NCBI RefSeq assembly: GCF_009906855.1
Contig: NZ_CP047650.1
Span: 5,270,001 to 5,334,000 of the forward strand
Direction of reading: 5' to 3'
DNA: 64,000 nt
Source: Xylophilus rhododendri
GTDB taxonomy: Bacteria; Pseudomonadota; Gammaproteobacteria; Burkholderiales; Burkholderiaceae_C
Shown here one piece after another: positions 1 through 10,592 of the stretch; the stretch's first letter is position 1, and every line of letters begins with the position of its first letter. The notes under the pieces were generated by a model. That model was not told the origin of the DNA and did not search any database. It saw nothing but the letters and a program-made list of their open reading frames with translations. The position numbers and the translations under genes are program-made.

Positions 1-267
1 CAGCTTGCGCACGGCGGTGGCGGGCTTGCCTTCGGTGTCCTGCACCGTATAGGCCAGGGGGCGCTTCAGCGCACTCCCGTATTGCTCTATGGCCAGCTTC
101 ATGCCCAGGTCCGCAAACTTGCCGTTGGCGGCGAACGCGCCGGACATGGGCACCGGGCAGCCGAAACGGATCGCGTCCGTGGCCTGGGCGATGGCCGAAC
201 GGCCGCCCAGCAGGAAGGCGGGGGCGGCGGATGCGGCGGCGATCTGGAGAAGGTTTCTGCGTTGCAT
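1..267 (-). CDS. Branched-chain amino acid ABC transporter substrate-binding protein (LivK-like), 3' part outside window
   Basis: The first 89 residues are visible; the gene runs off the left edge, so its C-terminus is missing. The N-terminus begins MQRRNLLQIAAASAA and has a twin-arginine-like start, a hydrophobic core and an AIAQA cleavage region. The mature part reads IRFGCPVPMSGAFAANGKF, the usual opening of the Peripla_BP_6 (LivK) family, followed by GMKLAIEQYG. Such proteins bind branched-chain amino acids, or often aromatic or amide ligands, in the periplasm for an ABC importer. It is divergent from the GntR gene at 483, which suggests control by that regulator. The ligand cannot be told from this fragment. 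Confidence 0.85.
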   Translation of the reverse strand, partial: MQRRNLLQIAAASAAPAFLLGGRSAIAQATDAIRFGCPVPMSGAFAANGKFADLGMKLAIEQYGSALKRPLAYTVQDTEGKPATAVRKL

Positions 268-482
268 GGTGGCTCCGGTCGTGGGGCGGTTGGGGTGGGG
301 GGCAGGTCCTAAGTCGCCGGCAATCTAACCGGATAAATAGGATTAATATGCTGGTAAAAACCCGCTAGCAAATGCTGTGCCATGGCCGTGCCCAAAACCC
401 CTTCGAAGCTCGTCCCGAGCCCGTTTAAGATCGTTCGGAGATGCGCATCCCGCGCAGCGCCCGCAGGGCATGGAGCGTCGGC

Positions 483-1247
483 ATGACAGTGGGGCAAAAC
501 CGCCCGAAACGACAGAAGCTATCGGACCTCATCGTCGAGGACGTCAAGCGCTGGATCGTGGCCGAACGCAAGCAGCCGGGCGACCGCCTGCCCAACGAGA
601 AGGAGCTGATCGAACTCTTCGGCTACTCCAAGAGCACCGTGCGCGAGGCGCTCAAGGCGCTGGAGGTGCGGGGGCTGATTTCGATCCGCACAGGCCCCGG
701 CGGCGGCGCCTTCCTGCAGCAGGTGTCGGTGGAGCATGCGAGCGAGCCGCTGCGCAACTTCCTGCATTTCCATCACCTGGACGGCCACCACATCTACCAG
801 TTGAGGAAGGCGCTGGAGCCCGAACTCGCCGCGAGTGTGGTCGGCCGGCTGACCGAGGAGCAGTTCGAGCGGCTGCAAGCCAATGTGCACGTGTGCAAGG
901 TGGAGCCGCAGTCCGAGGACGAGCTGCGTGCCCAGCGCGAGGCCGAGCTCGCCTTCCACACCATCCTGGCCGAGAGCTGCCCCAACCCGGTGCTGTCCTT
1001 CATGTGCCGTTTCCTCAACGACCTGCTGCGCGACCTGGTGGTCTACAAACGCGCCATGGAGCACCACCATTTCGGCCAGGCCAACGTGGACTACCACACG
1101 CTGCTGCTCAAGGCCTATCGCCAGGAAGACGCGGTGGAGGTGCGGCGCCTGATGGCCGAGCACATGGTCGATGCCGAGAACCACATGCACGAGATGGAGG
1201 CGCACATCGGCGCCAAGCATCTGCTGCTGCCCAGCGGGCAGCGCTGA
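483..1247 (+). CDS. GntR/FadR-type transcriptional regulator (FCD domain)
   Basis: This is a 254-residue FadR-subfamily GntR regulator. The N-terminal winged helix spans about residues 12-75 (LPNEKELIELFGYSKSTVRE, then ALEVRGLISIRTGPGGGAFL). A helical FCD effector domain follows at about 90-235 and contains LRKALEPELAAS and HTILAESCPNP. I chose the ATG at 483 because GGAG lies 7 bases upstream; the in-frame ATG at 441 abuts its own GGAG and would add 14 residues. It is divergent from the LivK-like gene and probably regulates that transport operon in response to a carboxylate or amino-acid ligand. The 215-base gap contains an AT-rich core near 325-370 that probably holds both promoters, but I saw no convincing operator there. 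Confidence 0.88.
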   Translation: MTVGQNRPKRQKLSDLIVEDVKRWIVAERKQPGDRLPNEKELIELFGYSKSTVREALKALEVRGLISIRTGPGGGAFLQQVSVEHASEPLRNFLHFHHLDGHHIYQLRKALEPELAASVVGRLTEEQFERLQANVHVCKVEPQSEDELRAQREAELAFHTILAESCPNPVLSFMCRFLNDLLRDLVVYKRAMEHHHFGQANVDYHTLLLKAYRQEDAVEVRRLMAEHMVDAENHMHEMEAHIGAKHLLLPSGQR

Positions 1248-1259
1248 GGGCCGCTCGCG

Positions 1260-2513
1260 CTAGAACGCGCGGCTGGCCACGGCCAGCCCGGCCGCCACGC
1301 CACCGAAGAGGTCGCCCTCGACCAGTGCCACGTCCGGGAAGGTGTGGCGCAGCACGTCCTGGAAGGGCTTCAGGGCGGAGGAGCCGCCGGTGAGGTAGAG
1401 CGCATCGGGCATGGTGCCCGAGACCCGGGCGCATTCCAGCGCGCAGGCGGCCACGCGGTTGAGCAGGCTGTGCAGGTCCAGCGCCAGTTCCGGCGGCTCG
1501 ATGGTGGCGAACAGGCCGGATTCGGCTTCGCCCAGGTCGATGGCGGCGGCATGTCCGCCGGAAGACGCGGTGATCTTCGCGGCCTCCACCGCATGCGCCA
1601 GCCGGTGGCCGTGGCGGCCTTCGACGATCCTGGTCAGGCGTTCGTGCAGCTGCCGGTCGCTGTAGGAGAAACGCAGCTCGCGCACCGCACGCAGGGCGGC
1701 GGGCGTGGCGGTGCGGTGGATCAGGTGCCAGGTGGCCAGCTCGAAGAACACGGTGCTCGGCACCTCGCGGCCGGTGCCGCCCTTGTGGCCCAGGCCCAGC
1801 AGGGGCATGACACGGGCCAGGTTCAGGGCGCGGTCGTAGTCGGTGCCGCCGATGTGCACGCCGGTGGTGGCCAGGATGTCGCTGCGGCGGTCGGTTTGGG
1901 CGACCCGGTCCGGGCCCAGGCGCACCAGGGTGAAGTCGGAGGTGCCGCCGCCGATGTCGACCACCATCACGCGGGTTTCCTTCGTCACCCGGCGTTCGTA
2001 GTCGAAGGCCGCGGCGATCGGCTCCAGCTCGAAGCGCACTTCCTCGAAGCCGGCGCTGCGGGCGCAGTCGGCCAGGGCCGCTTCGGCGGCGGCGTCGCGG
2101 GTCTCGTCCTCGTCCACGAAATGCACCGGGCGGCCCATCACCGCGCGGCGCGGCCGGGCGCCGAGCTGGGCTTCGGCGCGGGTGGCCAGTTCCGACAGGA
2201 AGCGGGTCAGGATGTCGCGGAAGGGCACGGCCTCGCCGAGCACGGCGGTGCGTTCGTCGATCAGCGAGCTGCCCAGCAGGCTCTTGAGCGAACGCATCAG
2301 CCGGCCTTCCTCGCCGGCCAGGTACTGCTGCATGGCGGCGCGGCCGAAGAAGGTCGCCTGATCCTCGTCGCGGAAGAACAGGGCGGTCGGCAGCGTGGTG
2401 TGGGCGTCCTCGATCGGCAGGGGGCGGATCGAACCGTCCGGCAGGGCGGCGGCGACGGCGGAATTGGAGGTGCCGAAGTCGATGCCGACGGCGGGAGCGG
2501 AACGGAGGGACAT
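1260..2513 (-). CDS. yegD: Hsp70-family chaperone-like protein (YegD type)
   Basis: This is a 417-residue actin/Hsp70-fold ATPase. Phosphate loop 1 is GIDFGTSNS at residues 10-18, phosphate loop 2 is DIGGGTSDF at 186-194, and the adenosine motif is LTGGSSALKPFQDVL near the C-terminus. The protein stops after the nucleotide-binding domain, so the substrate-binding domain of DnaK is absent, as in Escherichia coli YegD. It is probably a cytoplasmic ATP-dependent chaperone-like protein of unknown client. It lies 35 bases downstream of trhO on the same strand, so the two may share a transcript. The family call is firm; the function is inferred. Confidence 0.88.
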   Translation of the reverse strand: MSLRSAPAVGIDFGTSNSAVAAALPDGSIRPLPIEDAHTTLPTALFFRDEDQATFFGRAAMQQYLAGEEGRLMRSLKSLLGSSLIDERTAVLGEAVPFRDILTRFLSELATRAEAQLGARPRRAVMGRPVHFVDEDETRDAAAEAALADCARSAGFEEVRFELEPIAAAFDYERRVTKETRVMVVDIGGGTSDFTLVRLGPDRVAQTDRRSDILATTGVHIGGTDYDRALNLARVMPLLGLGHKGGTGREVPSTVFFELATWHLIHRTATPAALRAVRELRFSYSDRQLHERLTRIVEGRHGHRLAHAVEAAKITASSGGHAAAIDLGEAESGLFATIEPPELALDLHSLLNRVAACALECARVSGTMPDALYLTGGSSALKPFQDVLRHTFPDVALVEGDLFGGVAAGLAVASRAF

Positions 2514-2548
2514 GCAGGAGAGTCGGTGGGGGGCGGCGAGTCTAGCAG

Positions 2549-3301
2549 TCAGTCGGAGGACGGGGCGGCGGCGGGCGCGGCCAGCGAGGCATCGAGCACC
2601 CGCCGGTCGTCGAAGACGAAGCAGCCGCCGCGGTAATGCGCGCCGCCCTGCTCCTCGAAGTATTTCAGGATGCCGCCTTCGAGCTGGTAGACATGCTCCA
2701 GGCCTTCCTCGGCCATCAGGATCGCCCCTTTCTCGCAGCGGATGCCGCCGGTGCAGTAGCTGACCACGGTCTTGCCGGCGAATTCCTCGCGGTGCTCGCG
2801 CAAGGCCGCGGGGAATTCGGTGAATTTCTCGATGCGCCAGTCGATGGCGCCCTCGAAGGCGCCATGGTCCACCTCGAAGGCATTGCGGGTGTCGAGCAGA
2901 ACCACCTCGCGGCCCTCGTCGTCCTGTCCGGCATCGAGCCAGCGGCGCAGCGTGGCGCTGTCCACCGCCGGGGCGCGGCCGGCCTGCGGCCGGATGGCCG
3001 GATGGTTCATGCGGATGATCTCGGGCTTGACCTTGACCATCATGCGGCCGAAGGGCTGCCTGTCGGACCAGCTCTCCTTGGCTTCGAGCCCGGCGAAACG
3101 CGGATCGAGCCGCAGATCGTCGAGGAAACGGTGCACGTCCTCGGCCGGCCCGGCCAGGAAAAGATTGATGCCTTCGCCCGCCAGCAGGATGGTGCCGCGC
3201 AGGCCCAGCGCCAGGGCCCGGTCCAGCAGCGGCTGGCGCAGCGCCTCGGCATCGGGCAGGGCGATGAAGCGGTAGGCGGAAATGTTCAGGATGGAGTTCA
3301 C
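2549..3301 (-). CDS. trhO: tRNA uridine(34) hydroxylase, rhodanese family
   Basis: This 250-residue protein is of the TrhO/YceA family, which hydroxylates U34 of certain tRNAs on the way to 5-methoxyuridine or 5-carboxymethoxyuridine. An N-terminal ferredoxin-like domain occupies about residues 1-95 ([16 protein letters not shown]). A rhodanese domain follows at about 130-235, with the active-site loop [12 protein letters not shown] placing the catalytic Cys at 183 and a second Cys at 189. It starts 74 bases from dnaE in divergent orientation. The C-terminal tail is rich in Ala and Pro. Length and motifs match the family well. Confidence 0.93.
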   Translation of the reverse strand: MNSILNISAYRFIALPDAEALRQPLLDRALALGLRGTILLAGEGINLFLAGPAEDVHRFLDDLRLDPRFAGLEAKESWSDRQPFGRMMVKVKPEIIRMNHPAIRPQAGRAPAVDSATLRRWLDAGQDDEGREVVLLDTRNAFEVDHGAFEGAIDWRIEKFTEFPAALREHREEFAGKTVVSYCTGGIRCEKGAILMAEEGLEHVYQLEGGILKYFEEQGGAHYRGGCFVFDDRRVLDASLAAPAAAPSSD

Positions 3302-3375
3302 CCCCCGATTTTAGAAACCTGAAGGAACCGGGGTCGGCGCGGACGCCGATCGGCCAAGGTTCTTAAAATGCCCCG

Positions 3376-6300
3376 ATGTTTGTACACCTGCGCCTGCACA
3401 CCGAGTTTTCCGTCGTCGACGGCACCAACCGGATCGACGATGTCGTCAAGGCCGCTGCCCGCGACGGCCAGCCCGCTCTTGCCATCACCGACCTCGGCAA
3501 CCTCTTCGGGGCGGTCAAGTTCTACAAGGCCGCGCGCGGCAAGGGCGTCAAGCCGATCATCGGCGCCGAGCTCTATCTGGAAGGCATAGGCGCCGATCCG
3601 GCGGTGCTGTCGAAGGTGGTGGTGCTGGTGCAGGACTGGAAGGGTTATCTCAACCTGTCCGAGCTGATCGCCCGCGCCTGGACCAAGGGCGTGGTGAAGG
3701 CCCTGGCCGTCTGCAAGCTGGAATGGCTGCGTGAACTCAACGAGGGCATGATCCTGCTGGCGGGCGCCCAGGCCGGCCCGGTGGGCCAGGCGCTGATCCG
3801 CCAGGACGATTCCGCCGCCGCCGATGCCGCGCTGCTGCTGGCCGGCATCTTTCCGCATCGCTTCTACCTGGAGATCCAGCGTGCCGGCCGGGTGGACGAC
3901 GAAGCCCACACGGTGGCCGCCGTGCAGCTGGCCGCGCGCCTGAACCTGCCGGTGGTGGCCACCCATCCGACGCAGTTCACCGAAGTGGACGACTACGAGG
4001 CCCACGAGGCGCGCGTCTGCATCTCCGAAGGCGAGATCCTGGGCAACCAGCGCCGGGTGCGCAAGTTCACCCGTGAGCAGTATTTCAAGAGCACCGCGCA
4101 GATGGAGGCGTTGTTCGCGGACGTGCCTTCGGCCATCGCCAACACGGTGGAGATCGCCCGCCGCTGCAGCATCGTGCTGGACCTGGGGAAGCCGCAGCTG
4201 CCCGACTTCCCCACTCCCAACAACGTGCCGATCGCGGACTATTTCCGCATCGCCTCCTTCGAGGGCCTGGAGGTGCGCCTGGCCCACCTCTATCCGGACC
4301 TGGCCAAGCGCAACGCCAAGCGCCCGGAATACGTGGAGCGGCTGGAGTTCGAGATCAACACCATCCTGAAGATGGGTTTCCCGGGCTACTTCCTGATCGT
4401 GGGCGACTTCATCAACTGGGCCAAGAACAACGGCTGCCCGGTGGGCCCGGGCCGGGGTTCCGGCGCCGGCTCGCTGGTGGCCTACGCACTCAAGATCACC
4501 GACCTGGATCCGCTCGAATACAAGCTGCTGTTCGAGCGCTTCCTGAACCCGGAGCGGGTGTCCATGCCCGACTTCGACATCGACTTCTGCCAGGGCAACC
4601 GCGACCGCGTCATCGACTACGTCAAGGACAAGTACGGCAAGGACGCGGTCAGCCAGATCGCCACTTTCGGCACCATGGCCGCCAAGGCGGCGATCCGCGA
4701 CGTGGGCCGGGTGATGGACATGAGCTACACCTTCGTGGACGGCATCTCCAAGCTGGTGCCGGCCAAGCCGGGCATGTCCTACACCCTGGCCTATCCGCCC
4801 GAGACCAAGAAGGACGGCGACAAGAACAACTACGCGCTGGAGCTGGAGCCCATGCTCTACGAGCGGGTGCGCAAGGAAGAGGACGTCAAGACCGTCATCG
4901 AGATGGCGCAGAAGCTCGAAGGCATGACCCGCAACATCGGCATGCATGCCGGCGGCGTGCTGATCGCCCCGGGCAAGCTGACCGACTTCTGCCCGCTCTA
5001 CCAGCAGCCGGGCAGCGATTCGGCAGTGAGCCAGTACGACAAGGACGACGTGGAGGCCATCGGCCTGGTCAAGTTCGACTTCTTGGGCCTGGCCACGCTG
5101 ACCATCCTGGAGATCGCCCGCGAGTTCATCAAGAAGCGCCACAAGGGCCAGGAGCTGTTTGCCTACGAGAACATCGCGATCGACGACACGGCCACCTACC
5201 GGCTGTTTGCCGAGGGCAAGACCGAAGCCGTGTTCCAGTTCGAATCCCGCGGCATGCAGGGCATGCTGCGCGACGCCAAGCCGACGCGGCTGGAAGACCT
5301 GATCGCCCTGAACGCGCTGTACCGCCCGGGCCCGATGGACCTGATCCCCAGCTTCGTGGCCCGCAAGCACGGCCGCGAGACGGTGGAGTACCCGCATCCG
5401 CTGGTGGCCGACATGCTGTCGGAGACCTACGGGATCATGGTCTACCAGGAGCAGGTGATGCAGACCGCCCAGATCCTGGGCGGCTATTCGCTGGGCGGCG
5501 CCGACCTGCTGCGCCGCGCCATGGGCAAGAAGAAGCTCGAAGAAATGGCGATGCACCGCGAGATCTTCCGCAAGGGGGCCGCGGTCAACGGGATTGCGCA
5601 GGACAAGGCCGACGAGATCTTCGACCTGATGGAGAAGTTCGCGGGCTACGGCTTCAACAAGTCGCATGCCGCCGCCTATTCGCTGCTGGCGTATCACACC
5701 GGCTGGCTCAAGGTGCATTTTCGGGCGGAGTTCTACTGCGCCAACATGACGGTGGAAATGGACGACACCGACAAGCTGCGGGTGCTCTTCGAGGATGCGC
5801 AGAAGCTCGGCATGACGTTCGAGCCGCCGGACGTCAACCGCGGCGGCTACCGCTTCGAGCCGGTCAGCAACACCGTGATCCGCTACGGCCTGGGCGCCGT
5901 CAAGGGCACCGGCCAGTCGGCCATCGAGGCGGTGGTGGCGGCGCGGGAGGAGGGCGGTGCCTTCTCCAGCCTGTTCGACTTCTGCAACCGGGTGGACCGG
6001 CAACGCATCAACAAACGCACGGTGGAGGCGCTGATCAAGGCCGGCGCCTTCGATGCGATCAACCCGCACCGCGCCTCGATGGTGGCCTCCATCGACCGCG
6101 CCTTCGAATACGCCGCCGCGCAGGCCGCCAACGTCAACCAGGGCGGGCTGTTCGACATGATGGACGACGGCCACGGCTCCAGCGCGCAGGAGCCCGACCT
6201 GGTCGAGGCCCGGCCCTGGGGCATCAAGGAGCGGCTGGTGCTGGAGAAGACGGCCGTCGGCTTCTATCTCTCCGGCCACCTGTTCGACGAGGTCTCGCGC

Positions 6301-6885
6301 GAGGTGCGCCAGTTCGTGCGCCGCGAGATCGGCGAGCTGGCCGATTCGCGCGAGCCGGTCACGCTGGCCGGCATCATCCTGGAGCTGCGTGTCATCAACG
6401 GCCAGCGCGGCAAGCTGGCGCTGATGAAGCTGGACGACAAGTCCGGCGTGATCGAGGCGACGGCCGACGAAGGCGTGCTCAACACCTACCGCAATCTGCT
6501 CAAGGACGACGAGATGGTCATCATCTCCGGCAAGCTGCAGCCCGACCGCTTCACCGGCGGCGTGCGCCTGAAGGTGGAACATGTCTGGGACCTGGCCACC
6601 GCGCGCTGCCGCTTCGGCAAGTTCCTGCGGGTGGCGGTCAACGGCAAGGCACCGGACATCCAGCGCATCGTGCGCGACCATCCGCCGGTGCGCGAGGTGT
6701 CCGAACAGGGCGAACTGCTGCGCGGGCTGGAGGTGCGCCTGTCGGTGCGCCGCGAAACGGCCGGCATGGAAGTCGGCGTTGACTTAAAGTTGGACGAGCG
6801 TTCCCTGTTCTTCCCGACCGACGCCGCATTGTCGAGCTGGATGGCCCAGGCCGAGGGCGGAAAAGCGGTCATCGTGTACGAATGA
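3376..6885 (+). CDS. dnaE: DNA polymerase III subunit alpha
   Basis: This is the 1169-residue catalytic alpha subunit of the replicative polymerase. The N-terminal PHP domain starts [13 protein letters not shown]. The palm contains PDFDIDF, which puts the catalytic aspartates at D401 and D403, the numbers known from Escherichia coli. The third aspartate lies in LVKFDFLGL at D568. The PPGYVGF-like motifs of other ATPases are absent, as expected. Helix-hairpin-helix ([13 protein letters not shown] region onward) and OB-fold ([11 protein letters not shown]) domains follow. I chose ATG 3376 because the protein aligns from its first residues; the ATG at 3368 is in another frame. A TTAAAAT box at 3364-3370 lies only a few bases before the start, so the message may have almost no leader. 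Confidence 0.97.
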   Translation: MFVHLRLHTEFSVVDGTNRIDDVVKAAARDGQPALAITDLGNLFGAVKFYKAARGKGVKPIIGAELYLEGIGADPAVLSKVVVLVQDWKGYLNLSELIARAWTKGVVKALAVCKLEWLRELNEGMILLAGAQAGPVGQALIRQDDSAAADAALLLAGIFPHRFYLEIQRAGRVDDEAHTVAAVQLAARLNLPVVATHPTQFTEVDDYEAHEARVCISEGEILGNQRRVRKFTREQYFKSTAQMEALFADVPSAIANTVEIARRCSIVLDLGKPQLPDFPTPNNVPIADYFRIASFEGLEVRLAHLYPDLAKRNAKRPEYVERLEFEINTILKMGFPGYFLIVGDFINWAKNNGCPVGPGRGSGAGSLVAYALKITDLDPLEYKLLFERFLNPERVSMPDFDIDFCQGNRDRVIDYVKDKYGKDAVSQIATFGTMAAKAAIRDVGRVMDMSYTFVDGISKLVPAKPGMSYTLAYPPETKKDGDKNNYALELEPMLYERVRKEEDVKTVIEMAQKLEGMTRNIGMHAGGVLIAPGKLTDFCPLYQQPGSDSAVSQYDKDDVEAIGLVKFDFLGLATLTILEIAREFIKKRHKGQELFAYENIAIDDTATYRLFAEGKTEAVFQFESRGMQGMLRDAKPTRLEDLIALNALYRPGPMDLIPSFVARKHGRETVEYPHPLVADMLSETYGIMVYQEQVMQTAQILGGYSLGGADLLRRAMGKKKLEEMAMHREIFRKGAAVNGIAQDKADEIFDLMEKFAGYGFNKSHAAAYSLLAYHTGWLKVHFRAEFYCANMTVEMDDTDKLRVLFEDAQKLGMTFEPPDVNRGGYRFEPVSNTVIRYGLGAVKGTGQSAIEAVVAAREEGGAFSSLFDFCNRVDRQRINKRTVEALIKAGAFDAINPHRASMVASIDRAFEYAAAQAANVNQGGLFDMMDDGHGSSAQEPDLVEARPWGIKERLVLEKTAVGFYLSGHLFDEVSREVRQFVRREIGELADSREPVTLAGIILELRVINGQRGKLALMKLDDKSGVIEATADEGVLNTYRNLLKDDEMVIISGKLQPDRFTGGVRLKVEHVWDLATARCRFGKFLRVAVNGKAPDIQRIVRDHPPVREVSEQGELLRGLEVRLSVRRETAGMEVGVDLKLDERSLFFPTDAALSSWMAQAEGGKAVIVYE

Positions 6886-6968
6886 GATCCCAGCCCTTGA
6901 AGTTGCCGAAATACCACCAAAATCCCTGCTTGCTGCAGCGCGCAATTCCCACCGATAGAATGAATTTC

Positions 6969-7343
6969 ATGGCGACCCAGTCCCCGTCCCCACCGCCGGT
7001 CAGCCCGGCAAATCCGGCCATCAAGCCGGCTCCCGCGCGGGACGATGGCGACTCGGTCGTGCTCGAGCGCCGCACCCAGCGCACCCAGCCGCCGCAGATG
7101 TTCCAGGTCGTCATGCTCAACGACGACTACACGCCGATGGAGTTCGTGGTCATGGTGATCCAGCAATTCTTCAGCAAGGACCGCGAGCAGGCGACCCAAA
7201 TCATGCTCAAGATCCATCTCGACGGAAAAGGCGTCTGCGGCGTCTACTCGCGCGACGTGGCCGCGACCAAGGTCGACCAGGTCATGGACGCGGCGAGCAA
7301 GGCCGGACATCCGCTGCAGTGTGTGAGTGAACCGGTTGAATAA
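6969..7343 (+). CDS. clpS: ATP-dependent Clp protease adaptor ClpS
   Basis: ClpS delivers N-degron substrates to the ClpAP protease. The protein is 124 residues from the ATG at 6969; an ATG three codons earlier (6960) is equally possible. An unstructured Pro-rich arm of about 40 residues is followed by the ClpS core [20 protein letters not shown], which contains the substrate-pocket residues in [10 protein letters not shown]. It continues through [19 protein letters not shown] and ends VCSEPVE-like. It sits 57 bases before clpA, the standard clpS-clpA arrangement, and has a weak ribosome binding site. Confidence 0.94.
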   Translation: MATQSPSPPPVSPANPAIKPAPARDDGDSVVLERRTQRTQPPQMFQVVMLNDDYTPMEFVVMVIQQFFSKDREQATQIMLKIHLDGKGVCGVYSRDVAATKVDQVMDAASKAGHPLQCVSEPVE

Positions 7344-7400
7344 AGCCGGATCCATCCCTAATTACTGGCCATATTTTTACCGCTCGGCAAAGGAAATCTC

Positions 7401-9737
7401 ATGATTGCCCAGGAACTGGAAGTCAGCTTGCATATGGCCTTCGTGGAGGCCCGGCAGCAACGACACGAATTCATCACCGTCGAGCACCTGCTTCTGGCAC
7501 TGCTCGACAACCCGAGCGCCGCCGAAGTCCTGCGTGCCTGCTCGGCCAACATCGACGACCTGCGCAAGTCGCTGTCAAACTTCATCAAGGACAACACGCC
7601 CCAGGTGGCCGGCACCGACGAGGTGGACACGCAGCCGACGCTGGGTTTCCAGCGCGTCATCCAGCGCGCCATCATGCATGTGCAGTCCACCGGCAACGGC
7701 AAGAAGGAAGTCACCGGCGCCAACGTGCTGGTGGCGATCTTCGGCGAGAAGGACTCGCACGCCGTCTACTACCTCCACCAGCAGGGCGTGACCCGTCTGG
7801 ACGTGGTGAACTTCATCGCCCACGGCATCAAGAAGGGCGAGCCGCCGGAACCCACCAAGTCCGGCGAGCCGCAGGCCGAGAGCGAAGAGACCCAGGCCGA
7901 GAAGAACGAGAAGGCTTCTCCGCTGGAGCAGTTCACCGTCAACTTGAACCAGCAGGCCAAGGAAGGCAAGATCGATCCGCTGATCGGCCGCGAGTACGAG
8001 GTCGAGCGGGTCATCCAGATCCTCTGCCGCCGCCGCAAGAACAACCCGCTGCTGGTGGGCGAGGCCGGCGTGGGCAAGACGGCCATCGCCGAGGGCCTGG
8101 CATGGCGCATCACGCAGAAGGACGTGCCGGAGATCCTGGCCGACTCCCAGGTCTACTCGCTGGACATGGGCGCGCTGCTGGCCGGCACCAAGTACCGCGG
8201 TGACTTCGAGCAGCGCCTGAAGGGCGTGCTCAAGTCGCTCAAGGACAAGCCGAACGCCGTGCTGTTCATCGACGAAATCCACACCCTGATCGGTGCCGGC
8301 GCGGCATCGGGCGGCACGCTGGACGCGTCCAACCTGTTGAAGCCCGCGCTGTCCTCCGGCCAGCTCAAGTGCATCGGCGCGACCACCTTCCAGGAATACC
8401 GCGGCATCTTCGAGAAGGACGCGGCCCTGTCGCGTCGTTTCCAGAAGGTCGACGTGGTCGAGCCGACGGTCGAGCAGACGGTCGAGATCCTCAAGGGCCT
8501 GAAGTCGCGCTTCGAGGAACACCACAGCGTGAAGTACGCGGCCGCCGCGCTGCAGGCTGCCGCCGAGCTGTCGGCCAAGTACATCAACGACCGCCACCTG
8601 CCCGACAAGGCGATCGACGTGATCGACGAGGCCGGCGCCGCCCAGCGCATCCTGCCGCCCAACAAGCGCAAGAAGACGATCACCAAGACGGAAGTCGAGG
8701 AGATCGTGGCCAAGATCGCCCGCATCCCGCCCGCCAACGTCAGCAACGACGACCGCGGCAAGCTGCAGACGATCGAGCGTGACCTGAAGAGCGTGGTCTT
8801 CGGCCAGGACAAGGCACTCGAAGTGCTGGCCTCCTCGGTCAAGATGGCGCGCTCGGGCCTGGGCAAGGGCGACAAGCCAATCGGCGCCTTCCTGTTCAGC
8901 GGTCCCACCGGCGTCGGCAAGACCGAAGCGGCCAAGCAGCTCGCCTACATCATGGGCATCGAGCTGATCCGCTTCGACATGTCGGAGTACATGGAGCGCC
9001 ATGCGGTGAGCCGGCTGATCGGCGCGCCTCCGGGCTACGTCGGTTTCGACCAGGGCGGCCTGCTGACCGAGGCGATCACCAAGAAGCCGCACTGCGTGCT
9101 GCTGCTCGACGAGATCGAGAAGGCGCATCCGGACATCTTCAACGTGCTGCTCCAGGTCATGGACCACGGCACGCTGACGGACAACAACGGACGCAAGGCC
9201 GACTTCCGCAACGTCATCCTGGTGATGACGACGAATGCCGGCGCCGAGACGATGAACAAGGCGACCATCGGCTTCACCAACCCGCGTGTGGCGGGCGACG
9301 AGATGGCCGACATCAAGCGCATCTTCACGCCCGAGTTCCGCAACCGGCTGGACGCGATCGTCAACTTCAAGCCGCTGGATGAGAACGTCATCCTGCGGGT
9401 GGTCGACAAGTTCCTGCTGCAGCTGGAGCAGCAGCTCGCCGAGAAGAAGGTGGAAGTCACCTTCACCGACGTGCTGCGCAAGCATCTGGCCAAGAAGGGC
9501 TTCGACCCACTGATGGGCGCACGGCCGATGCAGCGGCTGATCCAGGACACGATCCGTCGTGCGCTGGCCGACGAGCTGCTCTTCGGTCGCCTGACCGAAG
9601 GCGGCCGCCTGACGGTGGACCTGGAAGATCCGACGGCCGAAAAGCCCGAGGTGAAGCTCGACATCACGCCGCTGCCCAAGCGCGAACGTGGTCAGAAGTC
9701 TGAGCCGGCCGAGCCGGAAGAAGCGACGACCGACTGA
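7401..9737 (+). CDS. clpA: ATP-dependent Clp protease ATP-binding subunit ClpA
   Basis: ClpA is the hexameric AAA+ unfoldase of ClpAP, 778 residues here. The N-domain with its double Clp_N repeat covers about residues 1-145. The D1 module has Walker A GEAGVGKT at 220-227 and Walker B VLFIDE at 287-292. The D2 module has Walker A GPTGVGKT at 501-508 followed by [12 protein letters not shown]. The pore loop [11 protein letters not shown] and an IGF/IGL-type ClpP loop region ([10 protein letters not shown]) are present. The start is set by AAAGGAAAT about 5 bases before the ATG. A strong terminator follows the stop. Confidence 0.97.
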   Translation: MIAQELEVSLHMAFVEARQQRHEFITVEHLLLALLDNPSAAEVLRACSANIDDLRKSLSNFIKDNTPQVAGTDEVDTQPTLGFQRVIQRAIMHVQSTGNGKKEVTGANVLVAIFGEKDSHAVYYLHQQGVTRLDVVNFIAHGIKKGEPPEPTKSGEPQAESEETQAEKNEKASPLEQFTVNLNQQAKEGKIDPLIGREYEVERVIQILCRRRKNNPLLVGEAGVGKTAIAEGLAWRITQKDVPEILADSQVYSLDMGALLAGTKYRGDFEQRLKGVLKSLKDKPNAVLFIDEIHTLIGAGAASGGTLDASNLLKPALSSGQLKCIGATTFQEYRGIFEKDAALSRRFQKVDVVEPTVEQTVEILKGLKSRFEEHHSVKYAAAALQAAAELSAKYINDRHLPDKAIDVIDEAGAAQRILPPNKRKKTITKTEVEEIVAKIARIPPANVSNDDRGKLQTIERDLKSVVFGQDKALEVLASSVKMARSGLGKGDKPIGAFLFSGPTGVGKTEAAKQLAYIMGIELIRFDMSEYMERHAVSRLIGAPPGYVGFDQGGLLTEAITKKPHCVLLLDEIEKAHPDIFNVLLQVMDHGTLTDNNGRKADFRNVILVMTTNAGAETMNKATIGFTNPRVAGDEMADIKRIFTPEFRNRLDAIVNFKPLDENVILRVVDKFLLQLEQQLAEKKVEVTFTDVLRKHLAKKGFDPLMGARPMQRLIQDTIRRALADELLFGRLTEGGRLTVDLEDPTAEKPEVKLDITPLPKRERGQKSEPAEPEEATTD

Positions 9738-9770
9738 TCGCGGCAAGCTCTTCGAGAGCTTCTCCGACAA

Positions 9771-9801
9771 GGGTTGGCAATGCAAATTGCCAGCCCTTTT
9801 T
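9771..9801 (+). terminator. Intrinsic terminator after clpA
   Basis: The arms GGGTTGGCAA and TTGCCAGCCC form a 10-bp stem (one G-U pair) around a 6-base loop, followed directly by TTTTT. It lies 33 bases past the clpA stop, so it should end clpS-clpA transcription. Confidence 0.92.
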
Positions 9802-9903
9802 CGTTTTTTTACAGTGTCAAAACTTGCTATCAAAAGAGTCGTATGAGTGTGTGCATTTACTCACTACATTCTCGGCTTCTTCAACTTTTGATTCGCAAGA
9901 AGC

Positions 9904-10518
9904 ATGAAATTTATCGAATCCCTACGCCGAAACGGACATCCCTTCCTTTTGCTTATGGCCGCTGCTGCTGCATTGACAGCATGCGGAGGAGGCGATGGCA
10001 AGACATCCACGGAGGCGTCGCCGTCATGGACCGACTACGTAGGTGACTACACCACCACCTGCCTGGCCAACTCGCAAGACGACGGCTCTCACCAGATCAC
10101 CGGAACCCTGGCCGTCGATGCCAATGGCAAGTACACGGCCATCGCGCGTCTGGTGACGTACTCGAGCGCGTTCTGCAACACCGCGACGATCACTTCCGAA
10201 GTACAGGCGGGCTTCGATCTCAAGCCTCTGGACGGCGTGAAGAACATCGTCTCCACCGACCCCACGCGCCCGTCCGGCCCGGCCAACAAGCTCGAAGCGA
10301 CCCTGGTCAATGCCACGGCAAAGATGGGCCAGATGAGCGGCAGCACTCCCGTGCTCGGCGTGAAGCTGACCGTCGGCTACATGCTGCGCGACAAGTCCAT
10401 CCGTTTCCTCTCCGGCACGCGTGAGGCCGACGGCCTGGGCAAGTTCTTCAGCAGCGCCGTGCTGACCAAGGTCGAGCCGCCGCCTGTGCAGCCTCAGCCA
10501 GAGGCTTCCGGGTCCTGA
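9904..10518 (+). CDS. Putative lipoprotein of unknown function
   Basis: This 204-residue protein has a clear lipoprotein signal: a basic start (MKFIESLRRNG), a hydrophobic stretch LLLMAAAAALTACGGG and a lipobox LTAC with the lipidated Cys at 27. The Gly-Gly-Gly after the Cys is typical of outer-membrane lipoproteins in this group. The mature part is rich in Thr, Ser and Val, looks like beta structure (WTDYVGDYTTTC, VKLTVGYML) and ends in a Pro/Gln-rich tail. It has two further Cys residues that could form a disulfide. I do not recognise the family. It stands alone between the clpA terminator and sbcB. Confidence 0.8.
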   Translation: MKFIESLRRNGHPFLLLMAAAAALTACGGGDGKTSTEASPSWTDYVGDYTTTCLANSQDDGSHQITGTLAVDANGKYTAIARLVTYSSAFCNTATITSEVQAGFDLKPLDGVKNIVSTDPTRPSGPANKLEATLVNATAKMGQMSGSTPVLGVKLTVGYMLRDKSIRFLSGTREADGLGKFFSSAVLTKVEPPPVQPQPEASGS

Positions 10519-10592
10519 TCCCGGCGGACGGCGCGGAGCTTGCACCACGCCGTCCTGTACATTTGCGGCGCCTGGAGCTGGCATCTACATCC

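Noticed and set aside
3298..6681. 1127-codon open frame antisense to dnaE
   Set aside because: Opposite to a certain gene; its composition (His/Gly/Ala/Leu/Val/Asp repeats) is that of a GC-rich mirror frame.
7575..9833. 752-codon open frame antisense to clpA
   Set aside because: Mirror of the clpA frame with no recognisable domain.
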